Shown: positions 26,001 to 34,347, counted from the stretch's first letter. The stretch: 64,000 bases of DNA from Nostoc edaphicum CCNP1411 (GCF_014023275.1 NZ_CP054698.1:4278001-4342000), one strand, 5' to 3'. Numbers and translations are program-made. The notes: a model not told the origin generated them from the sequence alone.

Positions 26001-26508
26001 GTTGAGATTCATGGAAATAGAGAATGGCTTTTTTGACTTCCCGCTCATCAAATTCTTGCTCACCTAATTTCTGAATCTGCAATGCTAAAGCATGAGACGC
26101 AGGAAGGTTTGGATCGATTTTATTCAGTAATTCGGAATCTTGTTTGAGAATATCCTGAAAGCTATCTATGTAGGCAGCCTGACTAACTAGTAGGACACAG
26201 TTTTCTAAACTTGGCTCTTTGTGGGTTGCATCAATAATGAACTTTAGGATAGTAATGGCGATGGGTGCAAAGGGAATTACTTCTTTGGTAATTTGACCGA
26301 GAGGAGAATTAAATACATCTAATAGCGATGAAATCTGTTCTAGATAAGGTTTGAGGTTTTGAACATTGGGTTTTTGCTCTTTAATGGCTTTTGCTAAATC
26401 AAGGACGGCTTTAGCAGCTTCGGCTCCAGTCTTTGTTACCTCTACGCCTTGTCCCCAGTTCAAATCCTGAATGTTTCGCAAAAACTTCCAGAGTTTCGTC
26501 ATCGCCAT
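23038..26508 (-). CDS. NACHT-domain STAND NTPase with pentapeptide repeats and TPR-like C-terminus
   Basis: A 1156-residue multidomain protein. The N-terminal ~260 residues are helical with a hydrophobic helix (VIPFAPIAITILKFIID) near residue 75. The NACHT NTPase has Walker A GEAGRGKSVF (about 306-315) and Walker B FLFLLDGFDELLL (about 377-389), with LITGRP after it. A helical region leads to about 30 pentapeptide repeats of A(D/N)L-x-x type (about residues 833-979), which form a quadrilateral beta-helix, and then a TPR-like tail (AQEAFKKAQIF ... YQNSRGLARVLTGDLVGALE). STAND NTPases with repeat sensors trigger oligomer-driven responses to invaders in bacteria. Whether this protein is an antiphage sensor is inference; it stands without an obvious effector domain beyond its N-terminus. 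Confidence 0.85.
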   Translation of the reverse strand: MAMTKLWKFLRNIQDLNWGQGVEVTKTGAEAAKAVLDLAKAIKEQKPNVQNLKPYLEQISSLLDVFNSPLGQITKEVIPFAPIAITILKFIIDATHKEPSLENCVLLVSQAAYIDSFQDILKQDSELLNKIDPNLPASHALALQIQKLGEQEFDEREVKKAILYFHESQLAESFNQILQQRLQEAGLSETEAKTLTERVARHTDDKMQDALVEVGEKADKLWKWYSAGGKQKLEKNLNIEDYLEQVIKPKPEEKIFDETDITFRDLYVPLQVKELDGKNNASPELEAWVKAILNDPDPKHKQVLFIQGEAGRGKSVFCRMFADWVRRELHPSFTPILIRLRDLRVLKDNLTDTLENYLQLFDFVTSDSGWLTDKNTRFLFLLDGFDELLLEGRATGGLKEFLEQVEQFQKDRFCHHQFLITGRPLALQGIERVLSQTKSLKRVELQPMDDSLRQTWLDKWAVAAQVNKSEFEEFLQACPNEVKNKLAREPLLLYLLARMHRENHLNVQMFAGADAIKAKIRIYDESVKWVLEKQRDTENQNDNSRLTGFESEDLRQFLTEAALCVVQSGNESARVTMLEARLKDSNNPAAKLIPQARQENASEKNQQDKLLNNLLTAFYIKPASGDKGGSVEFVHKSFSEFLFAERLLESFVDWTTKVSKRQREEDLVSTAVMDWQIYDLLGYGNLTPEIVEYLMGLLAEGSEFHDLERLCRLFQRLEQSYFRWCDGEFIDADDVNLPQIKKKQLREQLPERENHLGLRQVDVSTGLNMMIVLLELHRYAQTRDDLKDKISFHPCGKPDTDQFDSERLLRIIGYSHCLSIYAFNNNLGLFLSGANLGNAYLRGADLRGADLRDTNLSGANLRGAYLSGANLGNANLSSAYLNDAYLSGAYLSGAYLNDVNLRGADLSDADLSGADLSDANLRGTNLRDAYVRGADLSDTDLRGAYLRGADLSDADLSDAYLRSAYLRDADLRDADLRGADLEAVVWNSDTKWLNARDLHQVVGVSLELAQDKAFAAAVSLSQGISWVREGKIQEAQEAFKKAQIFDRSLSNSAGFWNSICWVGCLHGYAKAVLRFGEKAVTLDPDNKNYQNSRGLARVLTGDLVGALEDFQAVVDSGALDYSNYVKWRRLRWIEALKSGNNPLTPEELEELRQVEG
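23570..24010 (-). repeat. 15-bp tandem repeat array coding the pentapeptide repeats
   Basis: About 30 units of 15 bases with near-identical DNA (on the plus strand of the type GAGGTCGGCATCGCT and GAGGTAGGCACCCCT). The DNA is more uniform than the protein requires, so recent unit duplication or gene conversion is likely. The periodicity also keeps a second frame open across the array. Confidence 0.9.
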
Positions 26509-26583
26509 AGACTATTCTCCAATACCATCAATTTGGTAAAAATGCGCCTGTATAGCGTTTATCGTTTGTATGCAAGAGATTTT

Positions 26584-26671
26584 GACCTCTCTCCAAACCT
26601 CTCTCCTTTTAGGAGAGAGGCTTTGAATCTTACTCCCCTTCCCTTGTAGGGAAGGGGTTGGGGGTTAGGTC
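26584..26671. repeat. Two-hairpin intergenic element (GACCT ... AGGTC)
   Basis: Two perfect 10-base-arm hairpins, CCTCTCTCCT/AGGAGAGAGG (26598-26620) and CCCCTTCCCT/AGGGAAGGGG (26635-26657), flanked by GACCT and AGGTC. It resembles small non-coding repeats found in many cyanobacterial spacers. Confidence 0.7.
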
Positions 26672-26892
26672 TTTATTGCACTCAACTGAGAACCGCCATA
26701 TTACTTAACTCAAATTCAACCAGCTAATAAACTTGTTTAACTGTCAGTTTTAACTCGGTATCAGTGAATGTAGGCAACTAATAAGCTATTGTATATAATT
26801 TCACTCGCTGCTTGGAAACGCTGTTAGCAGAGTTTTAAATTTCACGCAGAGGCGCAGAGAGTTTTGAGAGTTTTTTGTCTACGAGTATCAAA

Positions 26893-27080
26893 GACTCGTC
26901 AACGGGGATAAAAGGTGGATTCATCCAGTTCAAATACTCGTTGACGGAGCTAAAAGGTGGATTCATCCAGTTCAGATACTCGTCAACGGAGATAAAAGGT
27001 GGATTCATCCAGTTCAAATACTCGTCAACGGAGATAAAAGGTGGATTAATCCAGTTCAAATACTCGTCAACGGAGTTCAA
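26893..27080. repeat. 42-bp tandem repeat, about 4.5 copies
   Basis: Copies at 26893, 26935, 26977, 27019 and a partial one at 27061, differing at few positions. The 42-base unit is 14 codons, so it keeps frames open on both strands (minus strand reads FISVDEYLNWMNPP per unit). No start with a ribosome binding site belongs to these frames and one of them begins inside the WD40 gene, so I regard it as a minisatellite. Confidence 0.88.
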
Positions 27081-27092
27081 AATGGATGAACA

Positions 27093-27110
27093 GACGCGAT
27101 TAATCGCGTC
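27093..27110. repeat. Perfect 18-bp palindrome GACGCGATTAATCGCGTC
   Basis: Fully self-complementary member of the GACGCGAT repeat family, followed by TCTACT. It lies just downstream of the WD40 gene. Confidence 0.7.
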
Positions 27111-27114
27111 TCTA

Positions 27115-28884
27115 CTAACTTCGCTGCCAAATTTTAATAGTCTTATCCAAACTCCCACTAACCAACATCTCGCCGGAAGCTGTGAAGGCTAATGCTGTGA
27201 CTATATTTCCATGACCTGTGAAGGTACCCAGCAATTCCCCGGTTTGGAGATGCCATAATTTGATGGTTTTATCAGCACTACCGCTAGCGATAATTTGACC
27301 ATTGGGACTTAAAGCGATCGCATATACTCTATCTCTATGTCCTTTCAGAGTATGCAGTAACTCTCCAGTCTCCAATTGCCAAATTTTAATCGTTTGATCC
27401 CAGCTACCACTCACCAGCAGTTTACCATCTGCACTGATTGCTAAGGAACGAACGATGTGAGAATGACCCATGAGGGTGTGCAGTGGTTGTATGTCCTTTA
27501 AACTTTTGACCCCTGTCAAAAGTGATGTGCGCCAAACTTTGATTTTGCGATAGCTACCTGTAACCAGAGTTTCCCCATCTCGACTCAAAACTAGGGAATG
27601 AGCAGCTGTATCATCTAAAGAGAGTGCGATCGCAACCTGACGATGCATCAAATCCCAAAATAGAATTTTTCTATCATCTCCACCGGTAGCTAACATTCTG
27701 CCGTCTGGGGTGAAGGCAGCACACCGCACTACCCCATTATGTTTGTGTAAAATATCTATTAAGTCTAAAGCGCCTACGTGCCAAAGCTTAATTGTGGAGT
27801 CTGCACCGCAACTCACTAAAGTCTGTCCATCTGAACTAAAAGCCAGGGAATTCACTTCATCCACCAGCCCGGATATTACCCAAGGATACTCGGATAATGT
27901 CTCTATTAATTCACCCTTGCTTAAATCCCAGAGTTTCGTCTCTCCACGACTACCACTTGCCAATATGGGTAAGGCTTTGCCATTGTTACACCCGGAACTG
28001 AAAGCTAGGCAATTAATGCCTCTGTTGTGTCCTTGCAAAGTTTGCCAGCATTCCCAGTCGCCGATTATACCCTTAAGGCAATGCTCTGATGGTAGAGTCT
28101 GTATTGTAGCTGCGATCGCTCTCTCATTAATTACTGGCGATGTGTCATTTTTACCAATAAGTGATTCTAAATACCAACTCAATCCCCCTGCATACAACAA
28201 ATTACTCGGAGTGATATAGAGTTTTGGTTCAGTAAATTCAAGTTGATTTGTCGGTAAAAAACCTGTTATTACACTTTGCTTCTCGTAACCTAATTTACCT
28301 GTAGATGGATAAAACAAACACAGAAAAATTAATACTTGGTGATTCTTCAAATCTTCTTGAGTAACCGACCATCTAATTTTGTCTTTCTTAATACCATTAA
28401 AACTTTCTCCATCAGCAACGTAAACTTGAACACTTAGCTGAGGATTATCTTTTAGTACATAAGAGAATTTGCTTTCGCCACACAAATTTCCCTCATCATC
28501 TAAAATCATGTTTTGCAAGGTATCTTGTGACACCTTTTTTAGCAATTTGCCCAAGCGTTCAGTTATTACCCGGTCAACAATATGCTCCCGTAAAAGATAA
28601 TCTTCCGCTTGTCCTTGGAAGTATTTGGGAAAAGGTATTGTCCAGTCGGGAGGCTCAGGATATTCAGGCGGCGTCGGCGGCGGGTTTTTGGCGAGAACTT
28701 CTGCTTGTTGGCGAGAAAGTTCTTGGAGTCTAGCCAAAGGCTCGCCCCAAAAGGCCATAATCTCAGTGTGACAACCTTTGACTTGACTTTCTAGCAAAGA
28801 TAAGTCATAAGTTTTAGGTTTTTTCACACGTTGAAGGAAGTCAGTTTGTTGAGCTTTGAGCAAGCTAATCCAATCCATCTGCAT
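27115..28884 (-). CDS. WD40 repeat protein with unknown N-terminal domain
   Basis: A 589-residue protein. Residues ~285-589 form seven WD40 units, seen from their ends: GSRGETKLWD, GADSTIKLWH, GGDDRKILFWD, GSYRKIKVWR, GSWDQTIKIWQ, GSADKTIKLWH and GSLDKTIKIWQ. This makes a closed seven-bladed propeller. The N-terminal 265 residues hold a Pro-rich stretch (NPPPTPPEYPEPPDWTIPFP) and a mixed alpha/beta domain with no family I recognise. No membrane helix or signal peptide is visible. Propellers of this type serve as scaffolds or sensors. The NACHT-pentapeptide gene follows on the same strand after 606 bases of repeats. Confidence 0.88.
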   Translation of the reverse strand: MQMDWISLLKAQQTDFLQRVKKPKTYDLSLLESQVKGCHTEIMAFWGEPLARLQELSRQQAEVLAKNPPPTPPEYPEPPDWTIPFPKYFQGQAEDYLLREHIVDRVITERLGKLLKKVSQDTLQNMILDDEGNLCGESKFSYVLKDNPQLSVQVYVADGESFNGIKKDKIRWSVTQEDLKNHQVLIFLCLFYPSTGKLGYEKQSVITGFLPTNQLEFTEPKLYITPSNLLYAGGLSWYLESLIGKNDTSPVINERAIAATIQTLPSEHCLKGIIGDWECWQTLQGHNRGINCLAFSSGCNNGKALPILASGSRGETKLWDLSKGELIETLSEYPWVISGLVDEVNSLAFSSDGQTLVSCGADSTIKLWHVGALDLIDILHKHNGVVRCAAFTPDGRMLATGGDDRKILFWDLMHRQVAIALSLDDTAAHSLVLSRDGETLVTGSYRKIKVWRTSLLTGVKSLKDIQPLHTLMGHSHIVRSLAISADGKLLVSGSWDQTIKIWQLETGELLHTLKGHRDRVYAIALSPNGQIIASGSADKTIKLWHLQTGELLGTFTGHGNIVTALAFTASGEMLVSGSLDKTIKIWQRS

Positions 28885-29344
28885 TCCTGCGGCAAACTAT
28901 TGCATACCTACGGTAAGCTATACCAATGCAATTACTCAAGTTTATAACCTTAGTTAATTAAAAATTCAGTAATGTTAGCAGTCTAATAAAATACAACTAT
29001 CGGCAGATGTTTCCGGGAAAGAGATAGATGGATAGCACTTAGACATTTCATGAACTGATGCAACTGAGATATATAAAATTAGATGATGTCTGTTAATTCT
29101 AACGGAGATGGACAAAGAGATACTGTTTCTAGGGAAACACTTCTAGCTGCAAAGGAAAGTTTGATGTGAGAGAGATTTCAAGGGTTACGGTAACGTGAAA
29201 TCAACAAATACCCACACAAAAATAACCGAGTACAGCTTGGCGTAGTAAACTCCCCATTCCAAATCCATGAAACCCTTGCGGTACAGGAATTACGAATTAC
29301 CGTAGCGCAGCGTTAGTGAGGAATGAACGTGATTACGAATTATT
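28885..29344. other. 460-bp intergenic region, no gene seen
   Basis: Upstream of the WD40 gene. Apart from a string common in Nostoc spacers near 29285-29340, I see no gene, hairpin terminator or RNA structure. Confidence 0.55.
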
Positions 29345-29740
29345 TTAACCTTTACGTTTTGGTTGTCTGGGTGTAGTACTTACATTAGAGGAGTCACCGA
29401 AAGTATCCCTTGCTTCGATCTGTTTAATTTTCATTTGCAGGTTCAAGTCATCACTGCTAACAATTGTTTCTAAATTCGCTAATCTCTGCTCTAACAGTTC
29501 TATTTGCTGTTGTTGCAAATAGTTAGTTTTTGATTTTTGCTCATCAGAACGCCAAACAGCAACTGTACCAACAGCTGCACCACCAATAGCAACTAAAGGA
29601 AGAATAACACCACTTCTAGTAACTGCTGACAGGGGGACGCAAACTCCGAGAATAGCTACTGTAATGACCCAAATTCTTGTAGTAGCAGATAATCTGACAT
29701 CTTGGTATTGTTCCAGATTGGGTTGAGATTTTTTAGCCAT
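29345..29740 (-). CDS. Small membrane protein with coiled coil
   Basis: A 131-residue protein. Two hydrophobic helices (IWVITVAILGVCVPLSAV and GVILPLVAIGGAAVGTVAVW) are followed by a heptad-patterned helix (NYLQQQQIELLEQRLANLET) and a basic tail (RQPKRKG). The topology would put the coiled coil in the cytoplasm. No family is recognised. The ATG start and clean composition support a real gene. Confidence 0.65.
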   Translation of the reverse strand: MAKKSQPNLEQYQDVRLSATTRIWVITVAILGVCVPLSAVTRSGVILPLVAIGGAAVGTVAVWRSDEQKSKTNYLQQQQIELLEQRLANLETIVSSDDLNLQMKIKQIEARDTFGDSSNVSTTPRQPKRKG

Positions 29741-29890
29741 AAGTAAATCTGTTGAAAAGTTATTTGCTACATTGGCAGAAATGTTTACTAAAATACTTCC
29801 TACAATTCATCTGTAATAGGCTGAGATAATTGCACTTTTGTCAAGAAGGTGCAGGAAAACGGAACTCTCTCCAGTTTGGAGACTTCTTCC

Positions 29891-30538
29891 TCATTTTTCC
29901 ATATCCCTTGCAAGGGCTTGTTCCCAAATCGGTAGATCCTCCGGTCGGTCAACATCTGCTAAAGGCAACAAGTTTACATGTGATAAATTAAGTTTCTGGG
30001 CAATGTCCACAGTTTTCTGGAAAACTTGAGCAGTTCCCCACTCGATGTTAACGAATAATTCTGGGATAGGTTGGCACAAACCAATTAAGTAATATCCACC
30101 ATCGATCGCAGGGCCAAGTACAAGATCAAAGGTGTGTAACTTCTCAAAGGCTGTTCCTAGAATCTGGGGATTCACTCCAGGACAATCTGTACCAATGATA
30201 ATTACTTGTTCTGCACCAGATTGAAAGGCATCGAAAAGCGATCGCGCCATCCGCAAACCTAGATCCCCTTCACCTTGAGACTGGTAAACTAAATCCAAGC
30301 CCAGCCAGTCTTGCATGAGTTGCGAATCGCCACCTGCAAAACGCACTTCCACAGATATGTCAATGGCTTTTTGCAATTCTTGAACCTGAAATATTGTATG
30401 TTCTGTCATCTTGCGTTGAAGATTGGCAGCACCAACAGTTCCCAAAGCAGGTATCAGTCGGGTTTTTGTCTTACCTGGTTCTGGATAGCGAGTAAAAATA
30501 ATCAGGTGTTGTTTTGCGTTTGCTGGTAAGTTCAGCAC
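29891..30538 (-). CDS. TIGR04282/DUF2064 family glycosyltransferase
   Basis: A 215-residue nucleotide-sugar-transferase-like protein. Motifs include IFTRYPEPGKTKTRLIPALG at the N-terminus, GDLGLRMARSLFDAF, IIGTDCPGV with the metal-site Asp, and GGYYLIGL. The family has a GT-A fold and is associated with arsenosugar biosynthesis in cyanobacteria by gene linkage; other members are guanylyl- or glycosyltransferases of unknown target. No ars genes are in the window. It lies just downstream of the hps cluster on the same strand (32 bases after the last pseudopilin), so co-transcription is possible. Confidence 0.88.
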   Translation of the reverse strand: MLNLPANAKQHLIIFTRYPEPGKTKTRLIPALGTVGAANLQRKMTEHTIFQVQELQKAIDISVEVRFAGGDSQLMQDWLGLDLVYQSQGEGDLGLRMARSLFDAFQSGAEQVIIIGTDCPGVNPQILGTAFEKLHTFDLVLGPAIDGGYYLIGLCQPIPELFVNIEWGTAQVFQKTVDIAQKLNLSHVNLLPLADVDRPEDLPIWEQALARDMEK

Positions 30539-30570
30539 ACAATACCTTGTTTGAATGAACTAATAATATC

Positions 30571-31134
30571 TTAATAGCAATACTTATTGTCTTTAGCTAT
30601 CGAATTATCTTTGCCCATTCGCATTGCTCCTAAAATCGTAGAAACAATCACACAACGCTTAGTTTTACCACCAGACTTAATCGATAGCGCGATCCGTCCT
30701 AAATCTTTAGCGTTACCTCTGTAGTCAAATCTAACTTCTTGTACAGTACTGAGTGATGATTGAAAGTTTGTCTCAGAATCTAAGCGAACATTGGTATCTA
30801 AGTTATTCCAGTTAGCATTAGATGGGTTTAATGTAGCAGGATGAACCGCCCATTGAACGATGCCGTTTTGTTCACGAAAGCTGGCTTGCCAAGTCAATTT
30901 GTCCTTGGTGGCTTGCCTTTGAGCTTGGCGCATAGCATAATAGACTTCGTTTTGAGCAGTGTTGAGACGGCGAGTCTCCACAAAAGCTAGCCAGTTGGGT
31001 ATTGCGATCGTAGCTAATATACCAATTAATAGAAGAACTACTAACATCTCTGGTAAGCTAAAACCACTGTTAGAGTTCTTGTTGCAGAGAATTTTTGCAT
31101 TAACTAGAGATCGTAAATGCACCTGGGTATCCAT
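30571..31134 (-). CDS. Pseudopilin-like protein (GspH/FimT type), end of the hps cluster
   Basis: A 187-residue protein with a type IV pilin N-terminus: a short leader, then SGFSLPEMLVVLLLIGILAT with the prepilin peptidase site between G and F and Glu at position +5 of the mature chain. The C-terminal part is beta-rich and contains Cys residues (KRCVIVST, KYCY). Its start overlaps the end of the upstream glycosyltransferase by 35 bases. It is the last gene of the hps run and could be the hpsH-equivalent, but I do not assert the symbol. It would join a pseudopilus that exports polysaccharide. Confidence 0.85.
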   Translation of the reverse strand: MDTQVHLRSLVNAKILCNKNSNSGFSLPEMLVVLLLIGILATIAIPNWLAFVETRRLNTAQNEVYYAMRQAQRQATKDKLTWQASFREQNGIVQWAVHPATLNPSNANWNNLDTNVRLDSETNFQSSLSTVQEVRFDYRGNAKDLGRIALSIKSGGKTKRCVIVSTILGAMRMGKDNSIAKDNKYCY

Positions 31135-32173
31135 TTTTGCTTTCTGGTCGATTTTCAGCTACCCAGATGTTGAGCAATGTTTCAGCTTCTTGGTTTCTGA
31201 CTTCGCGCCGATTAAGAATACTGTAGAGCAAGGTGGGCGAAGTAAAAATTATGACAATTTTCAACAGCAATTTTAAGGTGAAATTTATATTCTGAATTCT
31301 TGAGGGGTCGTTAAGAAAATACTTCCACAGAAATTTAGCAGCTGCTAGACCTTTTTGCCGATTAAACGGTTCTTGTAAGGCTTTGCAGGTCAGGTATTTA
31401 TATAAATTTGCTAGGCTTATATTCCAACTTTGTTTAAGTGTTGTTCGCGTAGCTTCTGGTAGAGAAGGTCTTTCTTTATACGCTCTCTCAAGCACTTGCA
31501 AACAGGTTTTTTCCTGCCTAACAAGGTTGGAGGAAACTGAATTAGCACTTATACGATATAAGATTTGTATAGATGGTACACATATAAAATCAAACTTAGA
31601 GGCTAATCGCAGCCACATATCCCAATCCTGGGCGGCATTGAGAGATTCGTCAAAGCCACCTAATGTAATTAAAGCTTTTCTAGAAATTAAGGGATTTGAA
31701 CCATTTTCTAGAAAATTATTTAATAACAACTGATCATAAGCATTTCCATTTACATTAATCCGCTTACCTGAAAGTAGAAATTTACCATTTGTGTCAATAT
31801 AATCAGTCCAACTGTAAGCAACTTTTGCAGTAACATTTTCTTGCAGAGCCTTGAACTGAGACTGAAGTTTATCAGGTGTCCAAAGATCATCTGCATCTAA
31901 GAAACTAACAAATTCTCCAACTGCACGGTGTAGCCCTCGGTTACGGCTGACGTTTCCGCCAGCATTGGAATAGGAAAATACTTTTATTCTTGAGTCTGGG
32001 ATTTGTGTAACAACTTCTAAAGTTGAGTCTTGTGAACCATCATTAATTACAATTAATTCTAAGTTAGTAAAAGTTTGATTTAAAACAGATTGAATTGTCT
32101 GCTTAATAGTCTTTTCACTATTATAAGCAGGGATAATTACAGAGATTTTTGCCAATTTTTTGCTGGTTTTCAT
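31100..32173 (-). CDS. hpsG: Glycosyltransferase family 2, HpsG-like
   Basis: A 357-residue GT-A enzyme. Signature parts are KISVIIPAYNSEKTIKQTIQ, VINDGSQDSTLEVV, and FLDADDLWTPDKL with the metal-binding DxD (D-A-D). A C-terminal segment with hydrophobic character (LLLKIVIIFTSPTLLYSIL) may touch the membrane. The upstream gene stops only four bases before its start, so the three glycosyltransferases are co-translated. In Nostoc punctiforme, hpsE-G are needed for the hormogonium polysaccharide and gliding. Gene order supports the name. Confidence 0.82.
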   Translation of the reverse strand: MKTSKKLAKISVIIPAYNSEKTIKQTIQSVLNQTFTNLELIVINDGSQDSTLEVVTQIPDSRIKVFSYSNAGGNVSRNRGLHRAVGEFVSFLDADDLWTPDKLQSQFKALQENVTAKVAYSWTDYIDTNGKFLLSGKRINVNGNAYDQLLLNNFLENGSNPLISRKALITLGGFDESLNAAQDWDMWLRLASKFDFICVPSIQILYRISANSVSSNLVRQEKTCLQVLERAYKERPSLPEATRTTLKQSWNISLANLYKYLTCKALQEPFNRQKGLAAAKFLWKYFLNDPSRIQNINFTLKLLLKIVIIFTSPTLLYSILNRREVRNQEAETLLNIWVAENRPESKNGYPGAFTISS

Positions 32174-32177
32174 AATT

Positions 32178-33170
32178 TTATAGGGCTAATTTATTTTTTA
32201 ATACTCTGCCAAAATGACATTTTAAGTAGTAAAGAGGACTCATCATACTAGCTAAGTAAAACTCCATCTCAAAAAGAGCAATTAGATTACTTTTAAATTG
32301 CCCTCTATACTGAATCAAGTGCTGTAATGCTCGGCGTAAATTTCCTAAAATAGTTTTTATAAACACTATTGGTTTTTGCCAATTTTTGGTATTTATCAAG
32401 CGTAACTGGAAAATACACAAGCCACAGCCGCGTGCCAGAGTTAGGAGGTAATCTTTCTCAAGTCGCCAATGTGGTATTTGATGATAAGTATGCATCGTAG
32501 GGTTATACCAAATTTGCCAGCCTGCATAATGTATGTAAAGCAATGGTTCATAGTCATCACCTTGCACCAAAATACCAGGCAGCTTGCCACTTAAATTAGG
32601 TCGTTGTGGTACATTTTTGCGCCATACTTCTTTCCGAACAACAAGCGCCGCACCAGGAGGAAGTCTTAAATTATCCGCATCAAACAAATGTGGATTTGAA
32701 CCATGTTCCCTGATAGCTAAAAAAGCTTGAATTTTTTCAAAATTTTCTGGTGGTTTTACTTCAAAATCACCATGAATCTGTCCACTCCAAGCACCTGCTT
32801 GAGGATGCTCTAAGCCAAATTTATATGCTTCTGCTAACCAATCAGGTGCAGGTAAGTTATCATCATCTAAAAATGCGATTAGCTGCCCTTTAGCTTCACG
32901 TACAGCCCTCAATCGTGCAAAAGCTGCTCCCTGTTCGGATTCTAAAAAATATCTTAAATGACAGTTCCCATCATATATGTTTTGGTAATTCTGGATGATT
33001 TCAGATGTGTTATCAGAACTATTGTTATCAACAATAATAATTTCCCAATTAAGATTTTCTACTCCTGTCTGGGATAAGAGTTTATCTAAAATTTTAGGTA
33101 ATCGAGTTGCTCCATTATATGCAGGTATGGCTATGCTAACATCTAAATTTTCAACTGCTAATTCAGTCAT
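32178..33170 (-). CDS. hpsF: Glycosyltransferase family 2, HpsF-like
   Basis: A 330-residue family-2 glycosyltransferase. It begins LDVSIAIPAYNGATRLPKIL, with IIVDNNSSDNTSEII and the FLDDDNLPAPDWL metal-binding region. A conserved GLCIFQLRL and basic C-terminal helices follow. It is clearly a close paralogue of the next gene upstream (HpsE-like), sharing VDNNS-DNT, FLDDDN and the PP-x-AA/GLVVRK segment, so the pair arose by tandem duplication. It lies 21 bases after hpsE and 4 bases before hpsG. Confidence 0.82.
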   Translation of the reverse strand: MTELAVENLDVSIAIPAYNGATRLPKILDKLLSQTGVENLNWEIIIVDNNSSDNTSEIIQNYQNIYDGNCHLRYFLESEQGAAFARLRAVREAKGQLIAFLDDDNLPAPDWLAEAYKFGLEHPQAGAWSGQIHGDFEVKPPENFEKIQAFLAIREHGSNPHLFDADNLRLPPGAALVVRKEVWRKNVPQRPNLSGKLPGILVQGDDYEPLLYIHYAGWQIWYNPTMHTYHQIPHWRLEKDYLLTLARGCGLCIFQLRLINTKNWQKPIVFIKTILGNLRRALQHLIQYRGQFKSNLIALFEMEFYLASMMSPLYYLKCHFGRVLKNKLAL

Positions 33171-33191
33171 AATACCTAATATGTTGATAAT

Positions 33192-34151
33192 TTATTTCTT
33201 GAAATATCCATTTTTCCAAAGATAAAAAGGACTAATTAAACTACTTACAAAAAGTTCCATTTCACAAGCAACTACCAAATCCTGTTTTAGCTTAGTTCGA
33301 TATTTTAATAAATGAAAAGAAATTTTACGCAGGTCATTTATCATATAAGATAAAAGAGCTACTGGTCTATATATCTGTTTTATATTAACCATTCTAGTTA
33401 CATAACGGCTAAGTCCAATACCTCGAAAAAACGGAATTAAATAATCTTTTTGTAAACGAGATTCTGGGATTTTATGAGAAATTTCCATTTCTGGGTTATA
33501 CCAAATCTCCCATCCAGCTTTTTGGATATAAGACAACATTTCTAAGTCTTCGCTGGTAAGCATATTGCCTTTAACTCTTCCAGTTAAAATAGACTTATCT
33601 GGCACACTTTCTAACCACGCTTGTTTACGAACAACAAGTCCGGCAGAGGGTGGCAGTAATTTTTTAGACGCTTCATATAATAGCGGTAGATTGCCCCGCT
33701 CTGTAATTGCTAAAAATGGAGCAATCCGCTTAAAGTTTTCCGGTGGTTCTACTTCCCAGTCCGGGTGAATTTGGCTGCCATAAGCTCCCGCTTTGGGGTA
33801 TTTCTCACCAAAAGTATAAGCGGCAAATACCCAATTTGATACTGGGTAGTTGTCATCATCTAGAAAACCTATAAATTTACCTTTAGCTTCTGCAACTGCC
33901 TTTTTTCTGGCATAAGCAGCGCCTTGCTTTGCTTCAAAGCAATACTTTAAAGGGTAAGTACACTGCCAACTATTTTGATAGTTTTGAACAACTTTAGCTG
34001 TGTTATCAGTACTATTATTGTCTACAACTATAATTTCCCAAGATAAATTTTCGGTGTGAAGTTGGTTTTGTAGTCGTTCTAGTAGTTCAGGCAAACGACT
34101 TTCACCGTTATAAGTTGGGATAGCTACAGTAATATCAAGGTTTTCAGTCAT
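33192..34151 (-). CDS. hpsE: Glycosyltransferase family 2, HpsE
   Basis: A family-2 glycosyltransferase of about 319 residues from the ATG at 34151 (MTENLDITVAIPTYNGESRL). That start aligns with its paralogue HpsF; an upstream ATG at 34208 would add 19 unrelated residues. Motifs are IIVVDNNSTDNTAKVV, FLDDDNYPVSNWV and LLPPSAGLVVRKQAW. It should add a sugar to the polymer at the inner face of the cell membrane. No strong ribosome binding site is visible, so translation may depend on upstream coupling. Confidence 0.86.
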   Translation of the reverse strand: MTENLDITVAIPTYNGESRLPELLERLQNQLHTENLSWEIIVVDNNSTDNTAKVVQNYQNSWQCTYPLKYCFEAKQGAAYARKKAVAEAKGKFIGFLDDDNYPVSNWVFAAYTFGEKYPKAGAYGSQIHPDWEVEPPENFKRIAPFLAITERGNLPLLYEASKKLLPPSAGLVVRKQAWLESVPDKSILTGRVKGNMLTSEDLEMLSYIQKAGWEIWYNPEMEISHKIPESRLQKDYLIPFFRGIGLSRYVTRMVNIKQIYRPVALLSYMINDLRKISFHLLKYRTKLKQDLVVACEMELFVSSLISPFYLWKNGYFKK

Positions 34152-34347
34152 TTGACAAAAGTTACATTTTGATATTGTAATTAGGGCGCTTTTTATATGT
34201 TCAGCCAATGGCTAATTTATCAGTGGCTTTTAAATAGATGTATCAAACATTAAAAATGCACGTGATGTTTCAATTTTGCTATCAACGTGCAGTTTTATGT
34301 ACAGTCTTATTACGTATTTTTTAATAAAAGTTGCTACACTAAGTTAC
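34152..34347. other. Spacer between hpsD and hpsE
   Basis: 196 bases with no repeat, hairpin terminator or gene. It is the longest gap inside the cluster apart from the hpsB-hpsC gap, so an internal promoter for the glycosyltransferase genes is possible. Confidence 0.4.

Larger units (their letters stand above)
26509..27114. other. Intergenic region with two repeat elements
   Basis: 606 bases between the NACHT gene start and the 3' end of the WD40 gene. It holds a two-hairpin element (26584-26671), a 42-bp tandem repeat (26893-27080) and a palindrome (27093-27110). No gene. Confidence 0.75.

Noticed and set aside
26893..27080. CRISPR array
   Set aside because: The units are contiguous, without unique spacers, and no cas genes are nearby.
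26835..27158. A 107-codon frame on the minus strand (and a 105-codon one on plus) across the 42-bp repeats
   Set aside because: Both stay open only because the repeat length is a multiple of three; the minus one begins inside the WD40 gene out of frame. No ribosome binding site.
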